From assembly GCA_963698495.1 (NCBI GenBank), contig CAVORB010000013.1, positions 124,001-188,000 of the forward strand: DNA of 64,000 nucleotides, given 5' to 3'. A model generated the notes under the pieces. That model worked only from the letters and a program-made list of their open reading frames with translations, did no database searches and was not told the origin of the DNA. Shown one piece after another: positions 7,556 through 16,587 of the stretch; the stretch's first letter is position 1, and the number at the start of each line of letters is the position of its first letter. Made by a program: the position numbers and the translations under genes. Source of the stretch: CAVORB01 sp963698495 (lineage in GTDB: Bacteria > Pseudomonadota > Gammaproteobacteria > Chromatiales > Chromatiaceae).

Positions 7556-8173
7556 ATGAGAAACTTCAAGCCACTGCTGATCTGCCTTGGTGTCGCCATC
7601 ACCGCGCCGGCGCTGGCCGCGGGTGAGCCGAAGGGCGATTACTCGAGCCTGAATCCCAAGGATCAGATGGAAACGGCGCCGATGGCCCTCGGCCAAGGCG
7701 TGCTGCTCGAGCTGACGGCAACGGTCGAGGACGTGGACATGGCAACCCGCCTGGTCTCCTTGACGGGACCTGAAGGAGGCATGGTGACCGTCCAGGCAGG
7801 GGATGAGGTGAGGAACCTCGGCCAGGTCAAGAAGGGAGACCAGGTCAGTATCAGCTACTACGAGAGCATGGCGGTCGACGTCATGGCACCCGGAGCCGCG
7901 GCACCTCGCGACGACGTCACAACGGCCGCGGTAAGGGCCGAGGCTGGCGCCAAGCCGGCCGGCGCCGTGGGTCGCCAGGAACGCAAGACGGTTAAGATAC
8001 TCTCCGTGGACCCTTACAAGAAGGCGATCTCCTTCCGCGGAGAGGACGGCCGCTACCGGGAGGTATCCATGGACGCACCGCACCTCGAGCGTTATCTGAA
8101 GGAGCTCAAGGACGGGGATACGGTCGAGGTCATCTACACCGAGGCGCTGGCGGTCGCCATCACGGCCCCCTAA
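7556..8173 (+). CDS. Exported protein with two copies of a small beta domain
   Basis: A 205-residue protein with signal peptide (LLICLGVAITAPALAA). Two homologous modules follow: residues about 54-105 (ATVEDVDMATRLVSLTG ... KKGDQVSISYYESMAVDVM) and about 145-203 (KTVKILSVDPYKKAISFRG ... KDGDTVEVIYTEALAVAI). Each reads as a strand-rich domain closing on a GD-V-V-Y-E-ALAV motif. The linker is Ala-rich. Conserved proteobacterial proteins of this type exist but have no assigned function to my knowledge. Periplasmic; binding or anti-stress roles would be guesses. It precedes the insertion sequence. Confidence 0.6.
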   Translation: MRNFKPLLICLGVAITAPALAAGEPKGDYSSLNPKDQMETAPMALGQGVLLELTATVEDVDMATRLVSLTGPEGGMVTVQAGDEVRNLGQVKKGDQVSISYYESMAVDVMAPGAAAPRDDVTTAAVRAEAGAKPAGAVGRQERKTVKILSVDPYKKAISFRGEDGRYREVSMDAPHLERYLKELKDGDTVEVIYTEALAVAITAP

Positions 8174-8203
8174 CGCCCCCCCGAGGCCGCAAGCCGAGTG
8201 AAT

Positions 8204-8233
8204 CGGGGCAGGGCTCAGGGCTACCCTGCCCCG
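8204..8233. other. Perfect 10-bp hairpin
   Basis: CGGGGCAGGG / CCCTGCCCCG with a 10-base loop, 30 bases after the end of the duplicated-domain gene. There is no T-tract on the + strand. It may end that transcript, or belong to the left flank of the IS110 element. Confidence 0.5.
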
Positions 8234-8516
8234 AATGCGCAGTTCCCGCCGGGTCCTGCGGCACTAACGACCATGTAGGCTCGCCGACACCCCGAAGCAT
8301 GAAAGATACTGCGCGGGAGACGGCGGAGACAGGTCGATCAGCAGATTTGGAGATTCGATCCCGACCGCTAACGTGACCGGCCATTGCTGCTTCGTACCCC
8401 GGACTGGCTCCTTGGAGACCGCACGGTAATCGGACCCGGGCGCGTTGCGCCCGAGGTGGATACGGCGATGGCATCCGCCGTCTCCCGGTTGAACATCCGC
8501 GCTTGGGGGAAAGGTC
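8234..8516 (+). ncRNA. Candidate IS110 bridge-RNA / left-end noncoding region
   Basis: A noncoding stretch directly upstream of the transposase, the position where IS110-group elements encode the bridge RNA that guides recombination. Two stable hairpins lie here: CGGGCGC-GTT-GCGCCCG (8437-8453) and ACGGCG / CGCCGT (8462-8481). Element ends and guide loops could not be fixed without a second copy. The call rests on position and structure only. Confidence 0.4.
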
Positions 8517-9731
8517 ATGGAGCTCACGCCGCTGTATCGTTGTGTTGCCGCGTTGGACGTGCATCAGGCCAAGCTGACGGTCTGTGTGCTGAGGGAAGAG
8601 GCCGATGGGGAGCTGAAGGTCGAGTTGCGGGAGTTTGGCGGATTCAAACGCGAACGACGCGAGATGGCGTGCTGGGTGGCGTCCTTTGCGCCAGAATCGG
8701 TGGTGATGGAGAGCACGGGGATCTACTGGAAGAGCCCCTATGCGGCGCTTGAGCGGGTGGGGGTGCGGGCGCTGGTGGTCAACGCCCGGCATGTCAAACA
8801 GGTGCCGGGGCGCAAGACCGATTGGGCGGATGCGCAGTGGCTAGCGATTCTGGCCCGCAGCGGCTTGTTGCGCGGGGGCTTCGTGCCGCCGGAGAACTTT
8901 CGCCGCCTGCGTCTGATTGCACGCCAGATGCAGAAGTTGACCGGGGTCCTCGCCGGGGAGAAGAACCGGCTGCATAAGGTGCTCACCGACGGGGGGATTC
9001 GCCTCGGCGTGGTGGTCAGCGACATTCACGGCAAGTCGGGGCGGGCGATGGTCAAGGCGCTGGTGGCGGGAGAGCCGGCTGATGCGCTGTTGGTCTATGC
9101 CGACCCGCGATTGAAGGCGAGCGAAGAGGAGCTCCTCGACGCCCTCGACGGGGATCTCAGCGAGGAGCACCGCCTCGTGCTGGGACACCTGCTTGGGCAC
9201 ATCGACTACGTCGAGGGGCAAATCGCAGAGCTGCGCCGCGCGCTTGTGGCGGGCCTGGCACCCCAAGAAGGTCTGCTGCGGGCGTTGCAGACCATTCCCG
9301 GCCTGGATGAGACCGGGGCGGCCATGCTGCTGGTGGAGATCGGCGATGACATGCAGGCCTTCGGCTCGGCCGAGAAGCTCGCCTCCTGGGCCGGCGTCTG
9401 TCCAGGCAATCACGAGTCGGCGGGCAAGCGCAAGAGCGGCCAGGCACGCAAGGGCAATCCCTACGTGCGGCGCATCCTGTGCGAGGCGGCCCACGCCGCC
9501 AGTCGTACGCGCTGTGCCCTGGCCGAGAAGTTCAAAGGGCTGCTCGTGCGCCGCGGACGCAAACGGGCGATCTTCGCCCTGGCTCACAAGCTGTTGAAGA
9601 CCGTCTTCGTATTGATCGACCGCGGCGATTACTACCGGGATGCCGGCGTCGACTACGAGGCGATGAGCGTGGAGCGCAACGCGCCCCGCTGGATGAAGAT
9701 GCTCAGGAAGTACGGGTACCTTCCGGCCTGA
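8517..9731 (+). mobile_element. IS110-family transposase
   Basis: A 404-residue DEDD transposase/recombinase. The N-terminal RuvC-like domain carries D14 (AALDVHQAK), E65 (VVMESTGIY) and D102/D105 (GRKTDWADAQW). The C-terminal Tnp_20 domain shows PGLDETGAAMLL and LASWAGVCPGNHESAGKRKSG, which holds the catalytic serine used with the bridge RNA. Full length and apparently intact. IS110 elements usually lack terminal inverted repeats, so the borders (probably within 8180-8516 on the left and 9732-9800 on the right) cannot be drawn from one copy. It sits between two exported-protein genes without visibly breaking one. Confidence 0.93.
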
Positions 9732-9755
9732 GACATCGCAACGCCCTGAGCTGCC

Positions 9756-9772
9756 GGGCCTCATTCAGGCCC
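9756..9772 (+). terminator. Hairpin after the transposase
   Basis: GGGCCT-CATTC-AGGCCC, 25 bases past the transposase stop. No T-tract follows, so it may be a structural part of the right end rather than an intrinsic terminator. Confidence 0.35.
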
Positions 9773-9965
9773 AGGGGTAACTATGTCTCCCGCGCAGGGT
9801 ATCTTTCACGGTAACCGATGGTACGTTCACCTAGGCGGCGCCGCCCAGAGCGGAGCAAGACCAATGCGAGAAAGACACGACCTATCGGCGCGCGTGCTTG
9901 TCCGCCGATCCGATGAGCCGTGCAACCGCACGATCGCGCCACCGCCTTCCCGCGCCACGGGCATC

Positions 9966-11489
9966 ATGAGAGCAGGCTGGCTGGTCCTGCTAGCCAGCCT
10001 GCTGCTGACGGGCTGTGCCAGCGCTCCCAAGGACTACCCCCGCACCGCCTCGACAGCCCACCCGGACCACGCCGGCACCGCGATCGGTCGCTATGTGGAG
10101 GAGGCCGCCGCACGCCACCCGGGCAAGTCCGGCTTCGCGATGATCCGCTACGGGCGCAACGCCTTCACCAACCGGGTCGCACTCAGCGATCTCGCCGAGA
10201 AGACGCTGGATCTGCAGTACTACATCTGGGAGCCGGATGATACCGGCCGGCTGCTGGCCGAGCGTCTGCTGCGCGCCGCCGACCGCGGGGTGCGGGTGCG
10301 CGTGCTGCTCGACCACATCAGCTTCAAGGGCCGCGACTCCGTCATCGCCGCCCTCGATGCCCACCCCAAGGTCGAGATCCGCATGTTCAATCCCTTCGCC
10401 CACCAGGGGGCGCGGGGCCTGGACTTCATCACCGACTTCAAGCGCGTCAATCACCGCATGCACAACAAGTTGATGGTGATGGACAACACCTTGGCCATCG
10501 TCGGCGGGCGCAACATCGGCGACCACTATTTCGGCGTGCACACCGAGGCCAACTATCGCGACCTCGACGTCGCCGCCGCCGGTCCGGTGGTGCGCGAGAT
10601 CTCCTCGGTGTTCGACCACTTCTGGAACGGTGACTGGGCGGTGCCGATCAGCGCCCTGGTCGATCGGCCCTACTCCGAGCAGGATCTGCAGGCGGCGCGG
10701 GCGACCCTGCGCGAGCGCATCGCCGCGGACCACTACCCCTATCCGATCGACCAGGACGTCGCCGAGCTCAAGTCGATGCAACGGGCGGAGATCGACCGGC
10801 TGGTCTGGGCGCCCGGCCGCCTGGTGTGGGACGACCCAGACGAGATCGCGGCGACGGGGGGCACCAGCCGAATGCTCGAGGGGCTGCACCGACGGGCCGG
10901 ATCGCTGCAGACCGATCTGCTGATCGAATCGCCCTACTTCGTGCCCCGAGATCGTGGCATTGCGCGCATGAAGGAGCTGAACGACCGGGGCGTGCGCATC
11001 CGAATCCTGACCAACTCCCTGGCCTCCAACGACGTCATGGCGGCCCACGCCGGCTACGCCGACCGGCGCAGGCAGGTGCTCGAGAGCGGCGTGGAGCTCT
11101 ACGAGCTGCGCGCCGACGCCGGGGTGATCAAGAAACGGATCGCCTTCTTCGCTGCCAAGGCCGCTCTACACGCCAAGGTGGCGGTGTTCGACCGCAAGGA
11201 CGTCTTCATCGGCAGCTTCAACCTCGACCCGCGCTCCGCCGACATCAACACCGAGGCCCGGCTGTACGTCGAGAGCCCGGAGCTGGCCGCCCAAGTGATC
11301 GCATGGATGGACGAGGGGGTATTGCCCCAGAACAGCTACCGGGTGCTGCTGGACGAGGATGGCGACCTCGAGTGGGTGACCGAGTACGACGGCCGGCAGG
11401 TGCGCTTCGACAAGGACCCGGAGAGCACGGCCTGGCAGCGCTTCGTAGCCGGCTTCATCGGGATTCTGCCCGTAGAGGGGCAGCTCTGA
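9966..11489 (+). CDS. Phospholipase D-like / cardiolipin synthase-like lipoprotein
   Basis: ATG 9966 is preferred over the in-frame ATG at 9783 because it gives a proper lipoprotein signal (LLASLLLTGC, lipidated C17). The 507-residue product has two HKD phosphodiesterase motifs: H166-X-K in NHRMHNKLMVMDN and H402-X-K in ALHAKVAVFDRKD, the second followed by IGSFNLDPRS. This is the layout of ClsC/YmdC-type PLD enzymes, which transfer phosphatidyl groups between phospholipids, but here the protein is predicted to be anchored in the envelope by lipid. No MdoD/YmdB-like partner nearby. A small membrane-protein gene follows. Confidence 0.88.
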   Translation: MRAGWLVLLASLLLTGCASAPKDYPRTASTAHPDHAGTAIGRYVEEAAARHPGKSGFAMIRYGRNAFTNRVALSDLAEKTLDLQYYIWEPDDTGRLLAERLLRAADRGVRVRVLLDHISFKGRDSVIAALDAHPKVEIRMFNPFAHQGARGLDFITDFKRVNHRMHNKLMVMDNTLAIVGGRNIGDHYFGVHTEANYRDLDVAAAGPVVREISSVFDHFWNGDWAVPISALVDRPYSEQDLQAARATLRERIAADHYPYPIDQDVAELKSMQRAEIDRLVWAPGRLVWDDPDEIAATGGTSRMLEGLHRRAGSLQTDLLIESPYFVPRDRGIARMKELNDRGVRIRILTNSLASNDVMAAHAGYADRRRQVLESGVELYELRADAGVIKKRIAFFAAKAALHAKVAVFDRKDVFIGSFNLDPRSADINTEARLYVESPELAAQVIAWMDEGVLPQNSYRVLLDEDGDLEWVTEYDGRQVRFDKDPESTAWQRFVAGFIGILPVEGQL

Positions 11490-11614
11490 TGGCGGACGCT
11501 GGCTTGTCGCCCGCCAGATGGGGAGCGATGGCCGGCATCGCTCTGGATCGATGCACCCAGACACCAAGCCTAGCCACCGACCATGAAGCCGCTCAGGCAA
11601 TCGGGAGAGACACA

Positions 11615-11758
11615 ATGCTCTACACGCTGACCATCCTGATCATCGGGATCTTCATCGGCTGGAACCTACCCCAGCCGCCCTGGGCGAGGGACCTACAGGA
11701 CCGTGTCGTACGCTCGATCAGGACGATGCTGGATCAGAGCGGCGGCGGGCCAAAGTAA
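11615..11758 (+). CDS. Small single-pass membrane protein (47 aa)
   Basis: ATG 11615 with GGGAGAGA four bases upstream. The peptide has one N-terminal membrane helix (MLYTLTILIIGIFIGW) and a short cytoplasmic tail with RDLQDRVVRSIRTML. It is conserved in type with other gammaproteobacterial small proteins carrying a GWNLPQP turn after the helix. Function unknown. Confidence 0.55.
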   Translation: MLYTLTILIIGIFIGWNLPQPPWARDLQDRVVRSIRTMLDQSGGGPK

Positions 11759-11836
11759 CGGCGGAGGATTCGGCGGGAGTTCCCGATTGCCCGGACCGGC
11801 GGCACGCTGATCGATTCAGCGCTTCCCGCGGCACAG

Positions 11837-11942
11837 GGATGGGACGCCATTTTCAAGCGCGTAAGCGTTTGAAAATGAAGCCATCCAAGAACCACGTTTC
11901 TTGGGCGGCATGCTGATTTTGCCCAGGATGGCCAATCATCAG
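11837..11942 (+). repeat. 106-nt dispersed structured repeat, copy A
   Basis: Matches the reverse complement of 1133-1238 without gaps. It contains a 13-bp stem (11848-11860 with 11865-11877) capped by GTAA, then a second hairpin CCAAGAA / TTCTTGG and an outer GCCAT / ATGGC pairing. It lies between convergent gene ends, with its right edge touching the transglutaminase stop. No T-tract, so not a classical terminator. Confidence 0.75.
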
Positions 11943-11943
11943 T

Positions 11944-12798
11944 CTAGACGGCAACCACCTGCACGTCGACGCTCAGCTTCGGTTGCTGCGGCTCGCCGAC
12001 GAAGCTGCCCGAGACCGGCGGCACCGTCTCCGGGTGACGGGCAACGGCCACCGGGATGTGGTGGGTTCCGGTGACTTCTCCCGAGCTCGGATCAAACCCT
12101 TTCCATCCCGCCCCCGGCAGGTAGACCTCTGCCCAGGCGTGGGTCGAGGCATTCCCGGCCTCGGTGGCGGGACCGTGGGAATAGCCGCTCACGAATCGCG
12201 CCGCGAGCCCCTGGTATCGGCAGGCGTCGACGAACAAGGCGGCGAAGTCGCGACAGGCACCGGCACGTTTCTCGAGCGTTTCGGTGGGGCGCTGAACGCC
12301 TTCGGCCTCGCGCACCGAGGACACGAAACCGGCGGCGATGGCCCGGTTCATGCGATCCAGCATGGCGTAGGTCTCGATCGGCCCGGACCCGAAGCCGAAA
12401 CTCCGGACCCACTCGCCCACCCTGTGCTCGCAATTGGGGTAAGCGGGTTGCTGGTAGGGCAGCAGATCGGCTCGCTCTTCCAGCTGATACTGAAAGGGAT
12501 AATTGAGCGCATAGTCCTCCACCACGAAGTCCAATGGGGCGCTCTCGAAATGATTGATCAAGACCTCGCTCTCGATGGTGAGCCGGTCCGCGGGTTCCGT
12601 GAAGCTCACGATCGCGACCGAGTTGTCGAACACGTCGCGGTGCCACTTGACCCCGTGGGCGGGTGAGATCGTCAACCGCGAGGATTCGATGTGAACGTCG
12701 TGCCCCTCGCGTGGGCGCAGCAACAGCTTGTGCGGCTCCAGGGTCACGGCGCCGGCGAACTGATACTCGGTCGAATGACTGATGCGTAGACGCTGCAT
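11944..12798 (-). CDS. Transglutaminase-like cysteine protease
   Basis: A 284-residue protein with an N-terminal transglutaminase-associated beta domain (residues 1-85) and a transglutaminase-like core. The triad is readable: C182 in EKRAGACRDFA, H220 in ASTHAWAEVYLPG and D236 in WKGFDPSSG. No signal peptide, so cytoplasmic. Family members act as proteases or amidases rather than cross-linkers, and are often near circularly permuted ATP-grasp and alpha-E genes; those partners are not present here. Standalone gene, ATG 12798. Confidence 0.87.
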   Translation of the reverse strand: MQRLRISHSTEYQFAGAVTLEPHKLLLRPREGHDVHIESSRLTISPAHGVKWHRDVFDNSVAIVSFTEPADRLTIESEVLINHFESAPLDFVVEDYALNYPFQYQLEERADLLPYQQPAYPNCEHRVGEWVRSFGFGSGPIETYAMLDRMNRAIAAGFVSSVREAEGVQRPTETLEKRAGACRDFAALFVDACRYQGLAARFVSGYSHGPATEAGNASTHAWAEVYLPGAGWKGFDPSSGEVTGTHHIPVAVARHPETVPPVSGSFVGEPQQPKLSVDVQVVAV

Positions 12799-12950
12799 GC
12801 TGGATGTCTCCGGTATCGGACCTCGGCGGGTACACCTCTAACCCAATCGGTTAAGAAGATCGACGGGACGCCCATGCCGTCCCCGCAACCGCGCGCCGTC
12901 CTACCTCGACGCCGTTGAGCCGCGCCCGAGTGGGCCCCGGTGCTTCACCG

Positions 12951-13403
12951 CTAATTCGTGCCGCTGCCCGCCGGCTGGACCTGTTCATCCTGGGCCTGCG
13001 GTGCGGTATCGGGGCGGTCGGGCCGTTTCGTACCGGCACCGACCAGGAACATGATCGGATTACAGTTCTTGATCGTGACCCGGCCCTGCAGCAGGTTCCC
13101 CTTGGAGTATTCGCTGAACACGCATTTGTTGCTCTCCGGATCGTAGTTCTCGACCCACAGGTTGTCGTCCTTCCAGGTGGTCGCGATGTGGTACTGCCCG
13201 CTGGGGACGCTGATGGTCATGACGCCACCCCAACGCTTCACGAAGATCTGCTGCAGATAGAAATAGTAGGCCGCCCAACCGACAAAGAGCAGCACCGCCG
13301 CGGCCACGAGCGCCGTCCTCAGGCTGTCCATCTTGATGCCGATGACAACGACCACGGCGATGACCAGAGCGATAACCGCCGCCCAATACAAGTAGGTAAT
13401 CAT
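12951..13403 (-). CDS. Membrane protein with two helices and a C-terminal soluble domain
   Basis: ATG 13403 is chosen because GGAGG lies seven bases upstream; longer in-frame extensions read as low-complexity out-of-frame sequence. The 150-residue product has two N-terminal membrane helices (residues 4-25 and 33-52), then about 80 residues with several Trp, Tyr and two Cys (C in NKCVFSEY and in KNCNPIM), ending in a Pro/Gln-rich tail. No family recognised. It lies 110 bases downstream of the CYTH-like gene on the same strand. Confidence 0.6.
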   Translation of the reverse strand: MITYLYWAAVIALVIAVVVVIGIKMDSLRTALVAAAVLLFVGWAAYYFYLQQIFVKRWGGVMTISVPSGQYHIATTWKDDNLWVENYDPESNKCVFSEYSKGNLLQGRVTIKNCNPIMFLVGAGTKRPDRPDTAPQAQDEQVQPAGSGTN

Positions 13404-13513
13404 GTCAATCCTCCGCTGCGCCTCCACTGAATCAGTTTCCCGGCCGCATTGTGGACCAGCCGTCCCGGCCTCCGAGGACCGATTCGAATGTCCATGGGCT
13501 CCGTGCCCGCCCG

Positions 13514-14326
13514 CTACTTGGCCCGTGCGTACACGTAAGCGGTCTTGGTCATGGATTTGGGGTCTATCCACCCATCGAGCTGCGACTGAATTGCCATGAA
13601 GACATCGTAGGCCCGCCTCGCCATCTTTGCCGTGTAGCCCTCCTCCGGGTCCTCGTACTTGAAGCTGAACTCGGCCACCAGCGGATCATCGTCGGTCTTT
13701 CCCCCGTACCAGAGGGTCAGAGAGCACTCGGCGAGCGTTTCCGGGTTCTTGCGGATCTGGAAGCTGGTGCCTTTCACCACCCGCTCGTAGGCGGTGAAAC
13801 CGCCGACGGGCTTCAGCTTCTCGGTCTCGGGAAACGAATCGACCGCCTTGGGCAGACCGGGATAGATGGCGGCGACTTCCCCCAGGGTCGCGAGCTTCAG
13901 GTCCTGCGGGACCAGGGTGTTGCTCGAAAAGCTGTAGAGCTTCAGGAATTCCGGCTTGATGTCCTCCTCGAACTTCATGTCCGACTCGAACTCCTTGCTG
14001 GGCGCCATATCCCGGCCCTGGCTGATGTAGCGGTCCGGGTGCCGGAACTTGAGCGTCACCACGCGCTGGCTGGCCTCGATGTCGACGCGCTCGCGCACGA
14101 CATAGTCGTTGCTTCGCAGCCACTTGTCCGCGGTGTCGAGAAAGCGGACCTCACGCCGCTTGTGCTCGATATCCGACGTCCCGCTCACGGATAGCGCGTG
14201 GGGTACGATGATGGCCGCCAGTTCTCCCCACAGGGCACCGGCGGACTCGAGCATCTTCGCCTCGTCACCTTTGAACTTGGATGCCCGCAGCATGAGCTTG
14301 TATTCGCGCGACCCGACGATTTGCAT
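13514..14326 (-). CDS. CYTH-like domain protein
   Basis: ATG 14326 with CGGAGAC upstream. The 270-residue protein has alternating charged beta strands typical of a CYTH/triphosphate-tunnel fold: EHKRREVRFLDTADKWLRSNDYVVRERVD, then VVTLKFRHPDRY and later SLTLWYGGKTDDDPLVAEFSFKYED. The FLDTxDxxLR plus V-x-R-x-R pattern is the best support. Known relatives hydrolyse or bind triphosphates or polyphosphate, but the basic tunnel residues cannot be verified by eye. Cytoplasmic. The C-terminus contains a helical AYDVFMAIQSQLDGW segment. Confidence 0.55.
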   Translation of the reverse strand: MQIVGSREYKLMLRASKFKGDEAKMLESAGALWGELAAIIVPHALSVSGTSDIEHKRREVRFLDTADKWLRSNDYVVRERVDIEASQRVVTLKFRHPDRYISQGRDMAPSKEFESDMKFEEDIKPEFLKLYSFSSNTLVPQDLKLATLGEVAAIYPGLPKAVDSFPETEKLKPVGGFTAYERVVKGTSFQIRKNPETLAECSLTLWYGGKTDDDPLVAEFSFKYEDPEEGYTAKMARRAYDVFMAIQSQLDGWIDPKSMTKTAYVYARAK

Positions 14327-14376
14327 GTTTTGTCTCCGAGCTTGGTCTCGCCCTTTCGCGTGCGGGCGGTGGTTGT

Positions 14377-15237
14377 CTAATCCTCGCGTCCTCGCGTGGC
14401 GTGGGCATTCGCCCCGGCTCCGCGCCGCCACTTGAGATAGGGAATGGAGATCGCCGCGGCAGTCAGGACGTAGACCGCCACGATCACCGCCGTCCGCGGT
14501 CCGGGAACCGAGGCCGCCACAAGCACCGCGATACCCAGATGGCGGGTGGAGCAGGCGATGGCCAGAGCGGTGCGATCGTCATCGGCGGGTCCGCCCAGCA
14601 GATGACCGATGGCCAGCGCGGCGACGGTGAACGCGGCCAGGGTCAGAACGCCCGTCCAACGCGCCTCCAGGATAACCTCCCAGTTCAGCGCCAGCAGCGC
14701 GAGCGCACAGATGGTCAGCACGACTCCGGCTATCCCGATCAGCGCGTCACCGATGCGCTCGGCAAACGCAGGAAACAGCCAACGCACCGCCATACCCAGC
14801 GCCAGCGGCGCAAAGAATGATTTCGCGAACACGAGGGCGATGCGACCGGGCTCCAGTTGGACCGGGTTGCCGAACTCGGGACCGAGAACCGCGAGCCAGG
14901 CGGGTACGACGAAGATGGCGAGCAGGGTCGAGGTCACGACCAGACTGAAGACGTACTCGCCCTGCCCCAGGTGCATCAGCTTGCGCGGCAGCAGCGGCGC
15001 GCCGGCGGACACGGCGAGCACCAGCAGCCCCAACTCCACGCCCGGGGGAAGCGTCAGCAGCTTCACGAAGATCAGCGCGGCCAGCGGCACCAGCAGATAC
15101 ATGGCCAGCAGCGAGCGCAGCAGCAGCGCCGGACGCCGCCAAAGATAGGCCAAATCCGAGAGTCGGGAATCCATACCGATGGCCAGGATGATGGCACCCA
15201 CCGAGAGCTTGAGTGTGAAAAGCAGTATCGCCGTCAT
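14377..15237 (-). CDS. BASS-family (bile acid:sodium symporter-like) transporter
   Basis: A 286-residue membrane protein with about nine to ten hydrophobic helices and short loops. The pattern LSVGAIILAIGMDSRLSDL near the N-terminus and ACSTRHLGIAVLVAASVPGPR near residue 230 matches the two crossover-helix regions of the BASS family, which transports organic anions with sodium. Substrate unknown. The C-terminal tail is basic and may be cytoplasmic. It lies just upstream of the CYTH-like gene on the same strand. Confidence 0.72.
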   Translation of the reverse strand: MTAILLFTLKLSVGAIILAIGMDSRLSDLAYLWRRPALLLRSLLAMYLLVPLAALIFVKLLTLPPGVELGLLVLAVSAGAPLLPRKLMHLGQGEYVFSLVVTSTLLAIFVVPAWLAVLGPEFGNPVQLEPGRIALVFAKSFFAPLALGMAVRWLFPAFAERIGDALIGIAGVVLTICALALLALNWEVILEARWTGVLTLAAFTVAALAIGHLLGGPADDDRTALAIACSTRHLGIAVLVAASVPGPRTAVIVAVYVLTAAAISIPYLKWRRGAGANAHATRGRED

Positions 15238-15355
15238 CGGATATCTTTCGGCAGGGTCCAGATCGGCGCCGGAATCTTCCCGCTAAGGTAAAGAGGCCAC
15301 GAGGCCAGGTCCAGCGATTGACCGCCCTCCTATCCCTGGGTCACGACTGAGCCAG

Positions 15356-15979
15356 TCAATCGTCCCTCCGAGAGTGAGGGGAAAAGCGGCCAGTGCCGAC
15401 GATAGAAGCCGTCCCTCTCCCGACCCGAGCGACCGGGATACGCGTAAGTTCCGATCCGAAGCTTCCCACCACGGCAGCCCGCATTGAACGTACACCGTCC
15501 GTCGGCGGTTTCATCAAGGTCTCGGACGGCGATTCCCCGAAGCGTTCTCGATAGCGAAGCGCAAAGCGTCCCATCTGGTAGAAGCCGTTGCACTGAGCGA
15601 TCGCCTGGACCGTGGCGGTCTTGCCGTCAGCGGCGAGCAGGTCTCTTCGCGCCGCGTGATAGCGTCGCGATTGCACGAACCCGGACGGGCTCAAACCGAA
15701 GGTCTCGCGGAAGGCGTACTCGAGGGTACGCTGCGTGACGTGCGCTGCCGCACACAGCTCAGCCACCGTAACCAACGCAGTATCCACCGATCGGAGGTGC
15801 TCGATTGCCCTGCGCAGCCCGCGCTGACGTATCGCGAGCACCGCGTCACAGGGGCCGCAGCGGTCGTACAGCGCACCAGGTCGTAGAAAGGGCGGCGCAG
15901 ACTCGGCCAGAGGCAGTCCTGCCCCATGGTCCGGAATGCAGGTCGTCAGGTGCAGCCAGGCGAAACAGGTGTCGGGCAT
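15356..15979 (-). pseudogene. AraC-family regulator, N-terminus truncated
   Basis: The frame holds a complete AraC-type double helix-turn-helix at residues about 52-155 (VAELCAAAHVTQRTLEYAFRETFGLSP and VQAIAQCNGFYQMGRFALRYRERFG). The usual 150-200-residue N-terminal sensing domain is reduced to a cysteine-containing stub. About 50 residues of unrelated reading follow the normal C-terminus (PSETL). The DNA-binding part closely resembles that of the intact AraC regulator at 39170-40246. A degenerated paralogue is the most likely reading. Confidence 0.6.
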
Positions 15980-16140
15980 GGGTTATGACAGGCGATCCAT
16001 GACAGTGCGTTGAGGTCAACGGGGCACTGCGTCGTTTCCAGTGAGCGGGTCGGATGCATCGGGGCTAATGGTCGGGCACTTCGCTTCCCGGGCCCACACC
16101 GGGCCACCAGCGACTGAGGGCAGGTCGGGGCGTTGGCGCA

Positions 16141-16587
16141 TCAGTTCGCCTTCGGTTCCGGGACGGGCTTGCTGTTCGGGACCGTCACCCGAGTAACGCC
16201 AGAGAGCCGTCTCGCGCGGCGGGCGAATCGGCGGTCATCGAAGGTATACAGCACCTCGCAATGGGCGCTGCCGGCCAGATGCAGGGCATCGGCGAAGTCC
16301 ATTCCCTGTGCGGCGAGGGGCAATGCGGCGGCGACTCGCTCGGCCTCCTCCGTGTTGATGTGCGCAAGGCCCAGCAGGTGCGAGAAGACGCGGATGACCC
16401 CGGTCGCATCGAAGCCGTAGAAGGCGCGCAGTACCCATTCGAGCTCCAGGATCACGGTCAGGGGCACGAACAGGCTGGGGCTCTCGGTGATGACCCGGCG
16501 GGCGACCGGGCGCTGCTTGGCGGCCTCCGGGTCGCCCGGGTCATCGACATAGAAGCGCGCCAGGACGTTGGTATCAAGGGCAATCAT
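16141..16587 (-). CDS. vapC: PIN-domain toxin (VapC-like)
   Basis: A 148-residue PIN-domain ribonuclease. Acidic residues of the active site are readable: D5 in MIALDTNVL, E in VILELEWVL, D in MDFADALHLA and D in LYTFDDRRFAR. The ATG at 16587 overlaps the 3' end of the antitoxin gene by 14 bases, the usual coupled arrangement. It likely cleaves specific RNAs when released from the antitoxin. Cytoplasmic. Confidence 0.85.
   Translation of the reverse strand: MIALDTNVLARFYVDDPGDPEAAKQRPVARRVITESPSLFVPLTVILELEWVLRAFYGFDATGVIRVFSHLLGLAHINTEEAERVAAALPLAAQGMDFADALHLAGSAHCEVLYTFDDRRFARRARRLSGVTRVTVPNSKPVPEPKAN

Noticed and set aside
8437..8481. Ordinary terminator upstream of the transposase
   Set aside because: The hairpins are 100 to 200 bases beyond the previous gene, lack T-tracts and sit where IS110 noncoding ends are found.
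11759..11830. Extension of the 106-nt repeat to the left of copy A
   Set aside because: The sequence upstream of GGATG does not match the corresponding flank of copy B.
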